From Methylobacterium sp. Leaf112 (lineage in GTDB: Bacteria; Pseudomonadota; Alphaproteobacteria; Rhizobiales; Beijerinckiaceae), in NCBI RefSeq assembly GCF_001423295.1, contig NZ_LMNG01000009.1:1-64000 (forward strand): a stretch of DNA of 64,000 nt, given 5' to 3'. Below the pieces are notes generated by a model. It was not told the DNA's origin and ran no database searches. It was given only the letters and a program-made list of their open reading frames with translations. The position numbers were made by a program, and so were the translations under genes. Of the stretch, positions 36,389-47,239 are shown one piece after another (position 1 is the stretch's first letter; each line of letters opens with the position of its first letter).

Positions 36389-37177
36389 TCAGGCCGGCGG
36401 CAGGGCGTCGGGATCGATGGGGGCCCCGTCGGCCCAGGCGTAGAGCAGCCGGCGCACGTCCTCCGGAGTGGCGAGGCGCCGTGTGGCGATGGTTTCGGCC
36501 GCGCCGATGCGGACGCTGACGCCCCCGCTCGCGTTGACCACCGCGAAGGCCTTCTCGTCGGTGAGGTCGTCGCCGAGGAAGATCGCCCGGCGGCCGGCAT
36601 AGGGCGGGGCTTGCGCGAACACCCGGATGGCCTGGCCCTTGGTGGCCGAGGCGGGCACGATCTCGCCCACCGCCTTGCCGAGCTGGAGCCGGTAGGCGGC
36701 ACCCAGGGCATCGGCGGTGATCTTGACCGCCGCTTCCGCGAGCGCCGCGTCGGCCGGACTGGCGAGGCGCCAATGCACCGCCACCGACGCGCCCTTGTCT
36801 TCGATCAGAACGGCATCGAGCCCGGCGACGGCCGCGGTCAGGCCGGCCATGCGGGCACGCAGTTCCGGATGGTTCTCGGCGCCTCCCCCGCTCACGATGC
36901 CGTCGACCCGCCGCTCGACCCCATGCAGGCCGGCGATATCGAACCGGGCCGGCGCCAGGAAATCGTCGATCACCCCGATGGGCCGACCGGTGACGACGGC
37001 GAGCGCGCCGCCGAGGCGGGTGCGCAGCCGCTCCAGGGCGCCCGGCAGGGCCGGATCGACCCGGACCAGATCGGGCCGGGGGGCGATTTCCACGAGGGTC
37101 CCGTCGAAGTCGAGGTAGAGGGCGAAGTCGGTCGGCTCGGTCACGCTCTCGGTCACGCTTCGCGTCCCTCCATCCAA
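36389..37177 (-). CDS. otsB: Trehalose-6-phosphate phosphatase
   Basis: A 262-aa HAD-family phosphatase. Motif I is LYLDFDGTLVEIAP with the nucleophile and acid/base Asp pair, motif II is VVTGRP, and motifs III/IV are around TKGQAIRVF and IFLGDDLTDEKAF. GLHGVERRVDG and HWRLASP belong to the trehalose-phosphatase cap. It removes phosphate from trehalose 6-phosphate, the last step of OtsAB trehalose synthesis. The partner synthase otsA is not in this window. The 75-base gap to glk is compatible with an operon. Confidence 0.94.
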   Translation of the reverse strand: MDGGTRSVTESVTEPTDFALYLDFDGTLVEIAPRPDLVRVDPALPGALERLRTRLGGALAVVTGRPIGVIDDFLAPARFDIAGLHGVERRVDGIVSGGGAENHPELRARMAGLTAAVAGLDAVLIEDKGASVAVHWRLASPADAALAEAAVKITADALGAAYRLQLGKAVGEIVPASATKGQAIRVFAQAPPYAGRRAIFLGDDLTDEKAFAVVNASGGVSVRIGAAETIATRRLATPEDVRRLLYAWADGAPIDPDALPPA

Positions 37178-37281
37178 GACCGGCCTGCGCTAGCATGACG
37201 CGCGCCAGTGGAAAACGGGGCGCGGCCCACGCCGTGCCCTAACTCACGCATCCGTATCCCGACGCCAGGAGCCCGCTGCGC

Positions 37282-37776
37282 ATGTGGCCGACACCGATTC
37301 ACCCCGGTCCCGACGAGGAGAGCGTCTGGGATTACCCGCGGCCGCCCCGCCTGGAGCGCGTCGCCCGGCGCCTGCGGGTGGTGTTCTCGGGCGAGACCAT
37401 CGCCAGCACGGTGGCGGGCTGGCGCGTCCTCGAGACCAGCCATCCGCCGACCTACTACATCCCGCCCGCCGACGTGGCCCCAGGCGTGCTCGGCCCGCCG
37501 CGCCGGGCCGGCCTCTGCGAGTGGAAGGGCCGCGCCGTGCTCCACGACGTCTCGGCCGGCGGGCGCCGCGCCGAGGGGGCGGCCTGGGCCTATCCCGATC
37601 CCACGCCGGATTTTCGCGCCATCGCCGGATACCTCGCCTTCTATGCCGGACCGATGGACGGCTGCTTCGTCGGCGACGTCCGCGCCACGCCGCAGCCCGG
37701 CGGGTTCTACGGCGGTTGGATCACGCCGGGCCTCGTCGGCCCGTTCAAGGGTGGTCCCGGCTCCATGGGTTGGTAG
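37282..37776 (+). CDS. DUF427 domain protein
   Basis: A 164-aa soluble protein beginning MWPTPIHPGPDEESVWDYPR. The DUF427 core includes RVVFSGETIASTVAGWRVLE, TYYIPPADV, CEWKGRAVLHDV, AWAYPDP and YLAFYAGPMDGCFVGD. The C-terminal FYGGWITPGLVGPFKGGPGS is often seen in this family. The fold is small and all-beta; no activity is firmly known. It starts 105 bases from the divergent otsB and precedes a serine hydrolase on the same strand. Confidence 0.9.
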   Translation: MWPTPIHPGPDEESVWDYPRPPRLERVARRLRVVFSGETIASTVAGWRVLETSHPPTYYIPPADVAPGVLGPPRRAGLCEWKGRAVLHDVSAGGRRAEGAAWAYPDPTPDFRAIAGYLAFYAGPMDGCFVGDVRATPQPGGFYGGWITPGLVGPFKGGPGSMGW

Positions 37777-37846
37777 GACCATGGCGCCGGGGTTGCGTCC
37801 CCGCCAGGCCCGGCTACATGCCGTCACGGTGTGATGGAGCGATGGC

Positions 37847-39073
37847 ATGCACGGTGAGATCGACGTCGAGGCGCGGGCGGTGGGGCTGTGCCCGGATCGC
37901 CTGGGGCGAATCGACGGCTGGATGGAGCGGCTGGTGGCCGACGGGAAGCTCGCCGGCCTCTCGGTGATGGTGGCGCGGGCGGGCAAGACCGCGTATTTCC
38001 GCACCCACGGTCTCGCCGACATCGCCCGGGAGAAGCCGTTCGCCCCCGACACCATCGCGCGCATCTATTCGATGACGAAGCCGCTCACCTCGGTGGCGGT
38101 GATGATGCTCTACGAAGAGGGGCGCTTCCAGCTCGACGATCCCATCACCCGTTTCCTGCCGGAATTCTCCGACATGCGGGTGCTCACCGGCGGCAACCGG
38201 GTGAAGTTCGACAGCGAGCCGGCGCAGCGCGCCATCACCATCCGCGACCTCCTCACCCATACCTCCGGCCTGACCTACGGCTTCATGGAGGCCACCCTCG
38301 TCGATGGCCTCTACCGCCAGAACGGCGTCGATTTTGGCGAGGCGCAGACCGACAGCCTCGCCACCGTGGTGGAGCGCCTTGCCCGCCAGCCCCTGCTGGC
38401 CCAGCCCGGGGCCGAGTGGAACTACAGCGTCGCCACGGACGTCCTCGGTTACCTCGTCGCGGTCGTGTCCGGCCAGGACTTCGCGGAGTTCATGCGGGAG
38501 CGCGTCCTGGCGCCGCTCGGCATGCTCGACACGGATTTCTTCGTTCCACCCGACAAGGTCGAGCGGTTCGCGGCGAATTACAGTCTGTTTCGCGAGCGCA
38601 GCCTGAAGCTCTACGACGATTGCGTCGGGAGCCGGTTCGCGCGTCCGCCGGTGGTGGCCTCCGGCGGCGGCGGCCTCGTCTCCACGGCGGGGGACTACAT
38701 GCGCTTCTGCCGCTTCCTCCTGGCGCGCGGAGAACTCGACGGCGTGCGGCTGCTGGGGCGCAAGACCGTCGATCTCATGCTCACGAACCACCTCGACGGC
38801 GATCTGGCCGCCATGGGCCAGCCGCGCTTCTCCGAGACGGCCTATACGGGCATCGGTTTCGGGCTCGGCTTCTCGGTGATGCTCGATCCGGCCCGTGCGC
38901 AGATCGTCGGGACGCCCGGCGAGGCCGCCTGGGGCGGGCTCGCCAGCACCGCATTCTGGGTCGACCCGGCCGAGGATCTCGCGGTGGTGCTCCTCGCCCA
39001 GCTCATCCCGTCCTCGGCCCTGCCGATCCGCCGGGAGTTGCGGGTGCTGACCTACGCCGCCCTGGTGGACTGA
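37847..39073 (+). CDS. Beta-lactamase-related serine hydrolase (class C/esterase type)
   Basis: A 408-aa enzyme of the penicillin-binding/class C beta-lactamase superfamily, without a signal peptide, so probably cytoplasmic. The nucleophile motif is S75-M-T-K78 (ARIYSMTKPLTSVAVMML). The second motif is YSV in EWNYSVATDVLGYLV, and the region VASGGGGLVSTAGDYMRFC is conserved. LTHTSGLTYG is the classic LLTHTSGL landmark. The third KTG-like element is not obvious. Such proteins are often esterases or carboxylesterases rather than true beta-lactamases. Confidence 0.9.
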   Translation: MHGEIDVEARAVGLCPDRLGRIDGWMERLVADGKLAGLSVMVARAGKTAYFRTHGLADIAREKPFAPDTIARIYSMTKPLTSVAVMMLYEEGRFQLDDPITRFLPEFSDMRVLTGGNRVKFDSEPAQRAITIRDLLTHTSGLTYGFMEATLVDGLYRQNGVDFGEAQTDSLATVVERLARQPLLAQPGAEWNYSVATDVLGYLVAVVSGQDFAEFMRERVLAPLGMLDTDFFVPPDKVERFAANYSLFRERSLKLYDDCVGSRFARPPVVASGGGGLVSTAGDYMRFCRFLLARGELDGVRLLGRKTVDLMLTNHLDGDLAAMGQPRFSETAYTGIGFGLGFSVMLDPARAQIVGTPGEAAWGGLASTAFWVDPAEDLAVVLLAQLIPSSALPIRRELRVLTYAALVD

Positions 39074-39082
39074 TCCAGAGCT

Positions 39083-39125
39083 ACAAAAAGCCGGCTCCGC
39101 TGGGCGAAGCCGGCTCGAAATTTTC
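39083..39125. terminator. Bidirectional terminator
   Basis: AGCCGGCT occurs twice as the arms of a stem around a CCGCTGGGCGA-type loop. T-runs follow on the plus strand (ATTTTC) and on the minus strand (CTTTTTG), between the convergent serine hydrolase and DUF2147 genes. Confidence 0.88.
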
Positions 39126-39164
39126 CCGATGAGTCCTGCCGCCCGATGCGGGCGACGCGCGATC

Positions 39165-39764
39165 CTACTCCGCCGCGGGGGCGGCGGGTGCGGTTCCGGG
39201 AGCGGCCGGCTTCGCGCCCGGCTTCGGGGCCGCGGGCTTGGGCGCCCATTCGGCGTCGGAACGCGGGCCGCCGGGCTGGTTCGTCGCCGCGGTGAGCTGG
39301 CCCGGAACCACGTCGTTGACCTTGCTCCAGGTCTGCGATCCGCACAGGAACCCGAGCATGCAGCCCCGCACGGACAATTCGGTGGGCTGATCGGCCCACA
39401 TGGTCACGTCGTAGAACTTGCCCTCGTCGGCGTTGTAGATCTTCCCGGCGTAACGGGCGTCGGCATCCGGCTTCAGACCCATGATGAGCTGGTGCCCCAG
39501 CGACGGGCGTGCCTGCTTCTTGGTGTCGGGATTCTTGAAGTCGACGCGGGGCTGGCCCTTGTCGTTCAACGGCACCTTCAGCCAGACGACGTAGCCGCAC
39601 AGGTTGGTGTTCTGCGGACCGCATTTCTCGACGCGGATGCGCGCGCGGCCATCCTCGGTGAGGTAGGTCCCGGTCGCGTCGTTGGGCGTGGCGGCCAGGG
39701 CGGACCCGGGCAGCGTGGCCAGGGTCAGGCCGGCCAGAGCGGCGAGGGTCGATCGGTCGATCAT
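39165..39764 (-). CDS. DUF2147 family exported protein
   Basis: A 199-aa protein with signal peptide MIDRSTLAALAGLTLATLPG (then SALAA). The DUF2147 core is GTYLTEDGRARIRVEKCG, LCGYVVWLKVPL, GKIYNADEGKFYDVTMW and RGCMLGFLCGSQTW. Its paired cysteines are consistent with periplasmic disulfides. It ends with a low-complexity Ala/Pro/Lys tail (about 165-199). DUF2147 proteins have a lipocalin-like barrel and unknown function. The open frame extends upstream, but ATG 39764 starts the signal peptide. Confidence 0.88.
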   Translation of the reverse strand: MIDRSTLAALAGLTLATLPGSALAATPNDATGTYLTEDGRARIRVEKCGPQNTNLCGYVVWLKVPLNDKGQPRVDFKNPDTKKQARPSLGHQLIMGLKPDADARYAGKIYNADEGKFYDVTMWADQPTELSVRGCMLGFLCGSQTWSKVNDVVPGQLTAATNQPGGPRSDAEWAPKPAAPKPGAKPAAPGTAPAAPAAE

Positions 39765-39986
39765 CTGTTGGACATCCTCAAACTTCGAAAACCTGCCGGG
39801 CGGCGCCATCAGCCGTGTCGTGTCGGCCCGCCGGAGCCGCGCCGGACGACCGTCACCGGGCCACACGCGGTCGTCGCCCCGTGCGGTGATGCCCCGCCTT
39901 CGGACGCGAAGGTGACCGGATCATGACCACGACGCCCTGCCGTCGCTGGAATCCGGTTCGCAGGTCGTCGGTCCGGACCCGAACGC

Positions 39987-40013
39987 AAAAAGCCGGCGCT
40001 TTCGCGCCGGCTC
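39987..40013 (-). terminator. Terminator after the Cys-rich protein gene
   Basis: On the minus strand AGCCGGCGC, loop GAAA, GCGCCGGCT, then TTTTG: a compact Rho-independent terminator 26 bases past the stop. Confidence 0.9.
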
Positions 40014-40038
40014 GTAGAGCTTCGTGATGGGGGCGCGC

Positions 40039-40248
40039 TTATTCGGCAGCGGTCATCTCGGCCGTGAAGTGACCGCACCAATCCTTGGACGCCACCACCG
40101 GCCAAAGGCCCGGGGACTTCGGCTCCGGCTGGCTCACGGGCGGATTGAAGCGGCACAGGCCCGCATCGCCGGCTGCCGCGCCGCCGTTGAGCTTGTGATC
40201 GTCGAAGAAGCGGCAGCTCTCGCAGGCGTTGCTGTGGTTGCTGGTCAT
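40039..40248 (-). CDS. Small four-cysteine protein, possible metal or Fe-S binder
   Basis: A 69-aa soluble protein starting MTSNHSNACESCRFFDDHKL with GGGAGAG upstream of the ATG. Four cysteines are arranged as CESC (9 and 12), LCRFNPP (32) and DWCGHF (58). The order C-x2-C, then C, then WC-x-x-aromatic resembles high-potential iron-sulfur proteins, but a zinc-ribbon-like site is equally possible. It has its own terminator and a dyad-containing AT-rich promoter (40294-40318), so it is an independently regulated single gene. Confidence 0.75.
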   Translation of the reverse strand: MTSNHSNACESCRFFDDHKLNGGAAAGDAGLCRFNPPVSQPEPKSPGLWPVVASKDWCGHFTAEMTAAE

Positions 40249-40293
40249 CGTGTCTCTCCCGGTCGGATGGGCAGTCGCTCCACCCGTTCTGTT

Positions 40294-40318
40294 CTTAATT
40301 AGAATAACTCCAATCAAG
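40294..40318 (-). promoter_or_regulatory. Operator-like dyad upstream of the Cys-rich protein
   Basis: CTTAATT and AATCAAG form a 7-bp inverted repeat with one mismatch around an 11-base AT-rich centre, 46 bases before the start codon. This is the only AT-rich patch nearby and probably overlaps the promoter. The spacing would suit a dimeric regulator such as a MerR-type or Fnr-type protein. Confidence 0.4.
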
Positions 40319-40445
40319 CGTCAACGTCGTTTTCGGCGCTTGGTCGTCGTCGGTCCGTTGGTGTGCCTGGAATTCCGCTTTGCTGCTGGATCGACCGTCA
40401 CGATCCGCGCTTCGGCTTGACGGGGTGATCGGCGAAGTCCTAGCG

Positions 40446-40645
40446 TGACCGTGACGGTTCCTCTTCGGAGGATCAAAAGGGAACGCGGTGAGGGCTTCGG
40501 CTCGATGCCGCGGCTGCCCCCGCAACTGTAAGCGGCGAGCCCATCATCAACACGTCACTGGGTCTTCCGGATCTGCCAAGATCCCGGCCTGGGAAGACGA
40601 TGAGAGGGCGGTGACCCGCGAGCCAGGAGACCTGCCGTCAGTCGT
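40446..40645 (+). promoter_or_regulatory. Cobalamin riboswitch upstream of the second TonB receptor
   Basis: The plus strand shows the full order of conserved blocks: GGTTCC at 40456, an AAAAGGGAACGCGGTG segment, the core GCTGCCCCCGCAACTGT at 40513-40529, CACTGGG near 40556, CTGGGAAGAC near 40590 and the B12 box AGCCAGGAGACCTGCC at 40621-40636. The receptor starts at 40970, about 330 bases later, a long leader like that of the first riboswitch. The expected effect is repression when cobalamin is plentiful. The ends are approximate. Confidence 0.94.
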
Positions 40646-40888
40646 GGTCACACGCGAAACGCATCGGGCGGGGTGTCCTGATGGGTGTCGGGGCGTTCGC
40701 ATGCCGCGAACGGATCGGCCTCGTTCGCGGTGACGTGCCACACCGCGCCCCGTGCGCGCCCGCCGTTTCCGCATGCGCCCGCCCGAACCACTGCCTTCAT
40801 TGCCTATCGATCGTGATCGCGTACCGCACCCGTGCGGCCGTCGAGCTCATGCGTCGTCGCACGAAAAGGCTTGGCCAGGACTGAACGA

Positions 40889-40906
40889 TTGTAACATTAT
40901 AACATT
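40889..40906. promoter_or_regulatory. Zur/Fur-like box between riboswitch and TonB receptor
   Basis: TTGTAACATTATAACATT on the plus strand. Its reverse complement contains TGTTATAATGTTACA, which fits the Zur-type pattern TGTTATANTATAACA at all but two positions, with one half perfect. It is 15/18 identical to the motif at 8192-8209 in the other riboswitch-linked leader. It lies 63 bases before the start codon, in the only AT-rich part of the leader, where a second promoter could also lie. The name of the regulator is inference from pattern similarity. Confidence 0.5.
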
Positions 40907-40969
40907 CGTTTTAGGCGTAGTGGAAGCGTCGTCGCGTACGTCGCGCGCCCTCGGACAATTCGCATCGCC

Positions 40970-43147
40970 ATGCTGTTTCCACGTTCCTGCCTCGCGCATC
41001 ATCCCGGCCCCGGTCCCGGGATCGTCGGAGGATGTCTTCTCCTTGTCCTTGCTCCCATCGCGGCCTCGGCGCAGGAGCCGGCCGTCACCCTCGACACCCT
41101 GTCGGTGGCCGGTTCCGGCGTCGCGCCCGCCGGGCTCAACCTGCGCACGGTGGATCGCGGCGCCAGCCGCCTCGGTCTGACGCCCCTGGAGACGCCGGCC
41201 AGCGTCGACGTGATCGCGGGCGAGACCGCGCGCCGGCGTGGCCAGAACACCGTCGCGGAGGCCGTGACAGAGAACGCCACCGGCATCACCACCGTGGCGG
41301 CCCCCGGCAACGGCAATGGGGCCTTCACGGCGCGCGGATTCGCCGGCCCGAACTCGATCCAGCAGCTCTACGACGGCACGCGCCTCTACGTGGGCGCCGG
41401 CACCGTCACCTTCCCGTTCGACACCTGGAACGTCGAGCGCATCGAGGTCCTCCGCGGCCCGGCCTCGGTACTCTACGGCGACGGGGCCATCGGCGGCGTC
41501 GTCAACGTGGTGACGAAGAAGCCGGTGTTCACGCCTATCAACGAGGCCCGCGCGGCCCTGGGCTCGGACGGTCTCGCCCGCCTCGCCCTCGATTCCGGCG
41601 GCCCCATCGGTGAGGCCCTGGCCTACCGCTTCAACATCAGCGGCAACCGGTCCGGCGGCTGGATGCAGCCCGACGGAGATTTTCGCAACCTCGCGGTCTC
41701 CGGCGCGCTGACCTTGCAGGCGGCCCCCGACCTCGCCTTCACACTCAGCCACGACCTCGGCTACCAGGAGCCCGCCCGCTACTGGGGTACGCCGCTGGTC
41801 AACGGGCGGATCCTCGATTCCATCCGGTTCAACAACTACAACGTCCGCGACGCCAAGATTTTTTGGACGGACAACTGGACCCAGCTCAGGACCGAGTGGA
41901 GCCCGAGCGCCGACATCACCGTGCGCAACACCGCCTACCGGCTCCAGAGCCGGCGCCAGTGGCTCGACGTCGAGCAATACGCCTTCAACCGAGGCACCGG
42001 CCGCATCGACCGCTCGGACTACCTTGAGATCTACCACCAGCAGGAACAGGTCGGGAACCGCCTCGACGCGACGGTCCGGGGCACCCTGTTCGGGTTCCGC
42101 AACGAATTTCTGGCCGGGTTCGACGTCAATCACATCGCCTTCCGGCACACTAACAACTTCCAGTCCGAGGGCGGCGGTCTCACCACGAGCGTCGATCCGT
42201 TCGCCTACGATCCCGGCCTGTTCCCGGCCAACGGCCGCGCCTCGCCCGCCTATGCCACGTCGACCAACCAGGCCTCGGTCTTCGCCGAGAACCGCCTGAT
42301 CCTGTCGGATCAGCTCTCGCTGCTGACGGGCGTGCGCTTCGACGCCCCGACCCTGAACCGCCGGAACCTCGTCTCCGGCGCCACCTTCCAGCGCGACTTC
42401 CAGGCCCTGAGCTACCGCTTCGGTGCCGTCTACGCCCCGACGCCCGACCTCTCCCTCTACGCCCAATACGCCACCGCCACCGATCCGGTGGGGAGCCTCA
42501 TCACCCTGTCGCAGAGTCTGGCGAACTTCCGCCTCTCCACCGGCCAGCAGGTCGAGGTCGGCGCCAAGGGCATCGCCTTCGGGGGGCTGGCCGAGTGGAC
42601 GCTCGCCGGCTACCGCATCGTCAAGGACAACCTCGTCTCCACCGTGCCGGGCCAGCCCACCGTCTCGACCCAGGTCGGCCGGCAATCCTCGCAGGGCGTC
42701 GAGGCGGCCGTGTCCCTTCACCTGTTCGACGCCTGGCGGGTGGATGCCAACGTCGCCCTCCTCCACGCCCAGTACGACGATTTCAATCAGGCGGTGGCTG
42801 GTGCGGTGGTGTCCTATGCCGGTCGTCAGCCCATCGACGTGCCGGAGCGCGTCGCCAACCTCTGGGTGAACTGGGCCTTCGCCCCGGCCTGGGAGGCGCG
42901 CATCGGCGTGCAGTATGTCGGCGAGACCTTCAGCGATTTCGGCAACATGGCCCGGCGCCCGGACTACGCCCTGCTCAATGCCGGGCTCGACTATCAGGTC
43001 GGGCCGGCCTCGCGCCTGTCGGTGCGGGCCTACAACCTCGCCGACACGGTCTACGCCATCAGCGGCAACGCCGTGAACGGGGTCGGCACAAACTGGCTCC
43101 TCGGCCGGCCACGCTCGTTCGAGGTCGCCTACAGCGTCAGCTTCTGA
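40970..43147 (+). CDS. TonB-dependent siderophore-type receptor under cobalamin riboswitch control
   Basis: A 725-aa outer-membrane receptor. Signal peptide region GIVGGCLLLVLAPIAASAQ; the mature start EPAVTLDTLSVAGSG is nearly the same as in the receptor at 5955-8099 (ETAVTLDTLTVEGTG). The plug has ASVDVIAGETARRRGQNTV, WNVERIEVLRGPASVLYGDG and IGGVVNVVTKKPV. The barrel ends RSFEVAYSVSF with the required terminal Phe. Plug motifs fit the siderophore receptor group (FhuE/FoxA-like) rather than BtuB. It is followed after 6 bases by a PepSY membrane protein, a common partner of siderophore receptors. The riboswitch suggests a corrinoid or cobalt-linked ligand. Confidence 0.9.
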   Translation: MLFPRSCLAHHPGPGPGIVGGCLLLVLAPIAASAQEPAVTLDTLSVAGSGVAPAGLNLRTVDRGASRLGLTPLETPASVDVIAGETARRRGQNTVAEAVTENATGITTVAAPGNGNGAFTARGFAGPNSIQQLYDGTRLYVGAGTVTFPFDTWNVERIEVLRGPASVLYGDGAIGGVVNVVTKKPVFTPINEARAALGSDGLARLALDSGGPIGEALAYRFNISGNRSGGWMQPDGDFRNLAVSGALTLQAAPDLAFTLSHDLGYQEPARYWGTPLVNGRILDSIRFNNYNVRDAKIFWTDNWTQLRTEWSPSADITVRNTAYRLQSRRQWLDVEQYAFNRGTGRIDRSDYLEIYHQQEQVGNRLDATVRGTLFGFRNEFLAGFDVNHIAFRHTNNFQSEGGGLTTSVDPFAYDPGLFPANGRASPAYATSTNQASVFAENRLILSDQLSLLTGVRFDAPTLNRRNLVSGATFQRDFQALSYRFGAVYAPTPDLSLYAQYATATDPVGSLITLSQSLANFRLSTGQQVEVGAKGIAFGGLAEWTLAGYRIVKDNLVSTVPGQPTVSTQVGRQSSQGVEAAVSLHLFDAWRVDANVALLHAQYDDFNQAVAGAVVSYAGRQPIDVPERVANLWVNWAFAPAWEARIGVQYVGETFSDFGNMARRPDYALLNAGLDYQVGPASRLSVRAYNLADTVYAISGNAVNGVGTNWLLGRPRSFEVAYSVSF

Positions 43148-43153
43148 CGCGCC

Positions 43154-44590
43154 GTGCGCCGCCTCCTGAAACCAATGCAGCGGTGGCTGATCCTCGGCCA
43201 CCGCTGGCTCGGCATCGCCACGGGGATGTTCCTCGCCACCTGGGTCCTATCGGGCCTGGTGATGATGTACGTCCCCTTCCCCAACCTGACGGAGGCGGCG
43301 CGGCTCGCCGGCCTGCCCCCCATCGCCTGGGATCGGGTGCGGCTCGGCCCCGACGCGGCGCTGAAGCCCCTCGGCCTGACGCGCCTGCCCCTCGCCCTGT
43401 CGCTCGGCATGCGCGGCGATGCGCCGGTCTACCGGACCATCCTCCCGACGGGCGAACTCGGGACGGTCTCGGCCGAGACCGGCGCGGTGCTGGGACCCTT
43501 GTCGGGGGTGGAAGCGCTGGCCCTCGTTCGGGCCCGGGGTGGGACCGGTCCGAACCCCAGCGTGACGACGATCCAGCGCGACCAGTGGACCGTGACGGCG
43601 CGCTACGATCCGTTCCGCCCGTTCCACGTCGTCGCCCATGACGATTCCGCCGGCACCGAGCGCTACGTCTCGCAGGTCACCGGCGCCGTCGTTTTAGAGA
43701 CGACGCGGTTCGCGCGCGGCTGGAACTGGCTCGGGTCGATCCCGCACTGGATCTACCTCACGCCCCTGCGCGCCCGGGCCGAGCTGTGGCGCGACGTGGT
43801 GCTGTGGATCTCCGGCATCGCCGTGGCCGGTGTCCTGAGCGGCCTCGTCCTCGGGGTCTGGCGCCTGCGCCTGCGCCGGCCCTACGCTATGGGAGTCTCG
43901 CCCTATCGCGGCGTTATGCGTTGGCATCACCTGTTCGGGATCGTCGGCGGCGTGGCGCTCCTCGGCTGGGTCGCGAGCGGTTGGCTGTCGATGAACCCGA
44001 ACCGCTGGTTCTCCGGGCCGAGCCCAACACCCGCCATGCGGAGCGCCGTCATGGGAGAAGCGCCCCTCCCCGGCTTCGACGCCCTGCGCACCGTCGCCGT
44101 GTCCGGTCCCGTCGAGATTCGGTTCACCGGCATCGCCGAACAGGTCCACGCGGTCGCCACCAATGCGGACGGGCGACGCCATGTCGAACCGCCTGTGGCG
44201 CCGCAATCCTTGAGCACGGCGGCGGCGCGCATCCTGCCGGGCGCGCAGGTCGTCGCGGCCGAGACCCTGACGGCCTACGACGCCTATTGGTACCCGCACC
44301 ACGAGACACGGGTGCTGCCGGTGTTGCGCGTCCGGTTCGACGATCCGGCGGAGACCTCGGCCTATCTCGACCCGGAAACGGGCGAGATCCTGATGCGTCT
44401 CGACCGAAGCGGCCGGGCCAACCGCTGGCTGTTCTCCGCCCCCCACCGCTTCGATTTCGCGATCCTGACGCGCCACCGCCCGGCCTGGGACCTCGTCCTG
44501 TGGACCCTGAACGGGCTCGGCGCCGGCATCGCTCTCACGGGGATCGTGCTCGGCTGGCGGCGTCTGCGCCGCCCCGCGCCGTCTCGATGA
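43154..44590 (+). CDS. PepSY domain inner-membrane protein (PiuB/reductase-like)
   Basis: A 478-aa membrane protein. GTG 43154, 6 bases after the receptor stop, is the likely start (MRRLLKPMQRWLILGHRW); ATG 43175 is possible. The first helix (WLGIATGMFLATWVLSGLVM) starts with an HRW motif. Others include LWISGIAVAGVLSGLVLGVW, MRWHHLFGIVGGVALLGWVA and a last helix near the C-terminus (LWTLNGLGAGIALTGIVLGW). Histidines in HRW, HWIY, WHH and HRF could bind heme. PepSY-type repeats are seen at DPETGEILMRLDRSGR. Such proteins are thought to reduce metal in imported chelates to release it. Tight coupling to the receptor supports a shared transport role. Confidence 0.85.
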   Translation: MRRLLKPMQRWLILGHRWLGIATGMFLATWVLSGLVMMYVPFPNLTEAARLAGLPPIAWDRVRLGPDAALKPLGLTRLPLALSLGMRGDAPVYRTILPTGELGTVSAETGAVLGPLSGVEALALVRARGGTGPNPSVTTIQRDQWTVTARYDPFRPFHVVAHDDSAGTERYVSQVTGAVVLETTRFARGWNWLGSIPHWIYLTPLRARAELWRDVVLWISGIAVAGVLSGLVLGVWRLRLRRPYAMGVSPYRGVMRWHHLFGIVGGVALLGWVASGWLSMNPNRWFSGPSPTPAMRSAVMGEAPLPGFDALRTVAVSGPVEIRFTGIAEQVHAVATNADGRRHVEPPVAPQSLSTAAARILPGAQVVAAETLTAYDAYWYPHHETRVLPVLRVRFDDPAETSAYLDPETGEILMRLDRSGRANRWLFSAPHRFDFAILTRHRPAWDLVLWTLNGLGAGIALTGIVLGWRRLRRPAPSR

Positions 44591-44596
44591 CGCGCC

Positions 44597-47140
<2,544 letters not shown>

Positions 47141-47239
47141 TCAACGGCCTTTATAAGCCTTCCGCCTTGAAAAAGCATTGCTTTCGCTGTGCGTGGCGGG
47201 GGCTGACGGGTGCCCCGTCCACGGTGTCGTCGCGTCGGG

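Noticed and set aside
40681..40884. A 67-residue leader peptide between the second riboswitch and the receptor
   Set aside because: Composition is Ala/Arg/Cys-rich without coding character or a ribosome site; I could not separate it from chance.
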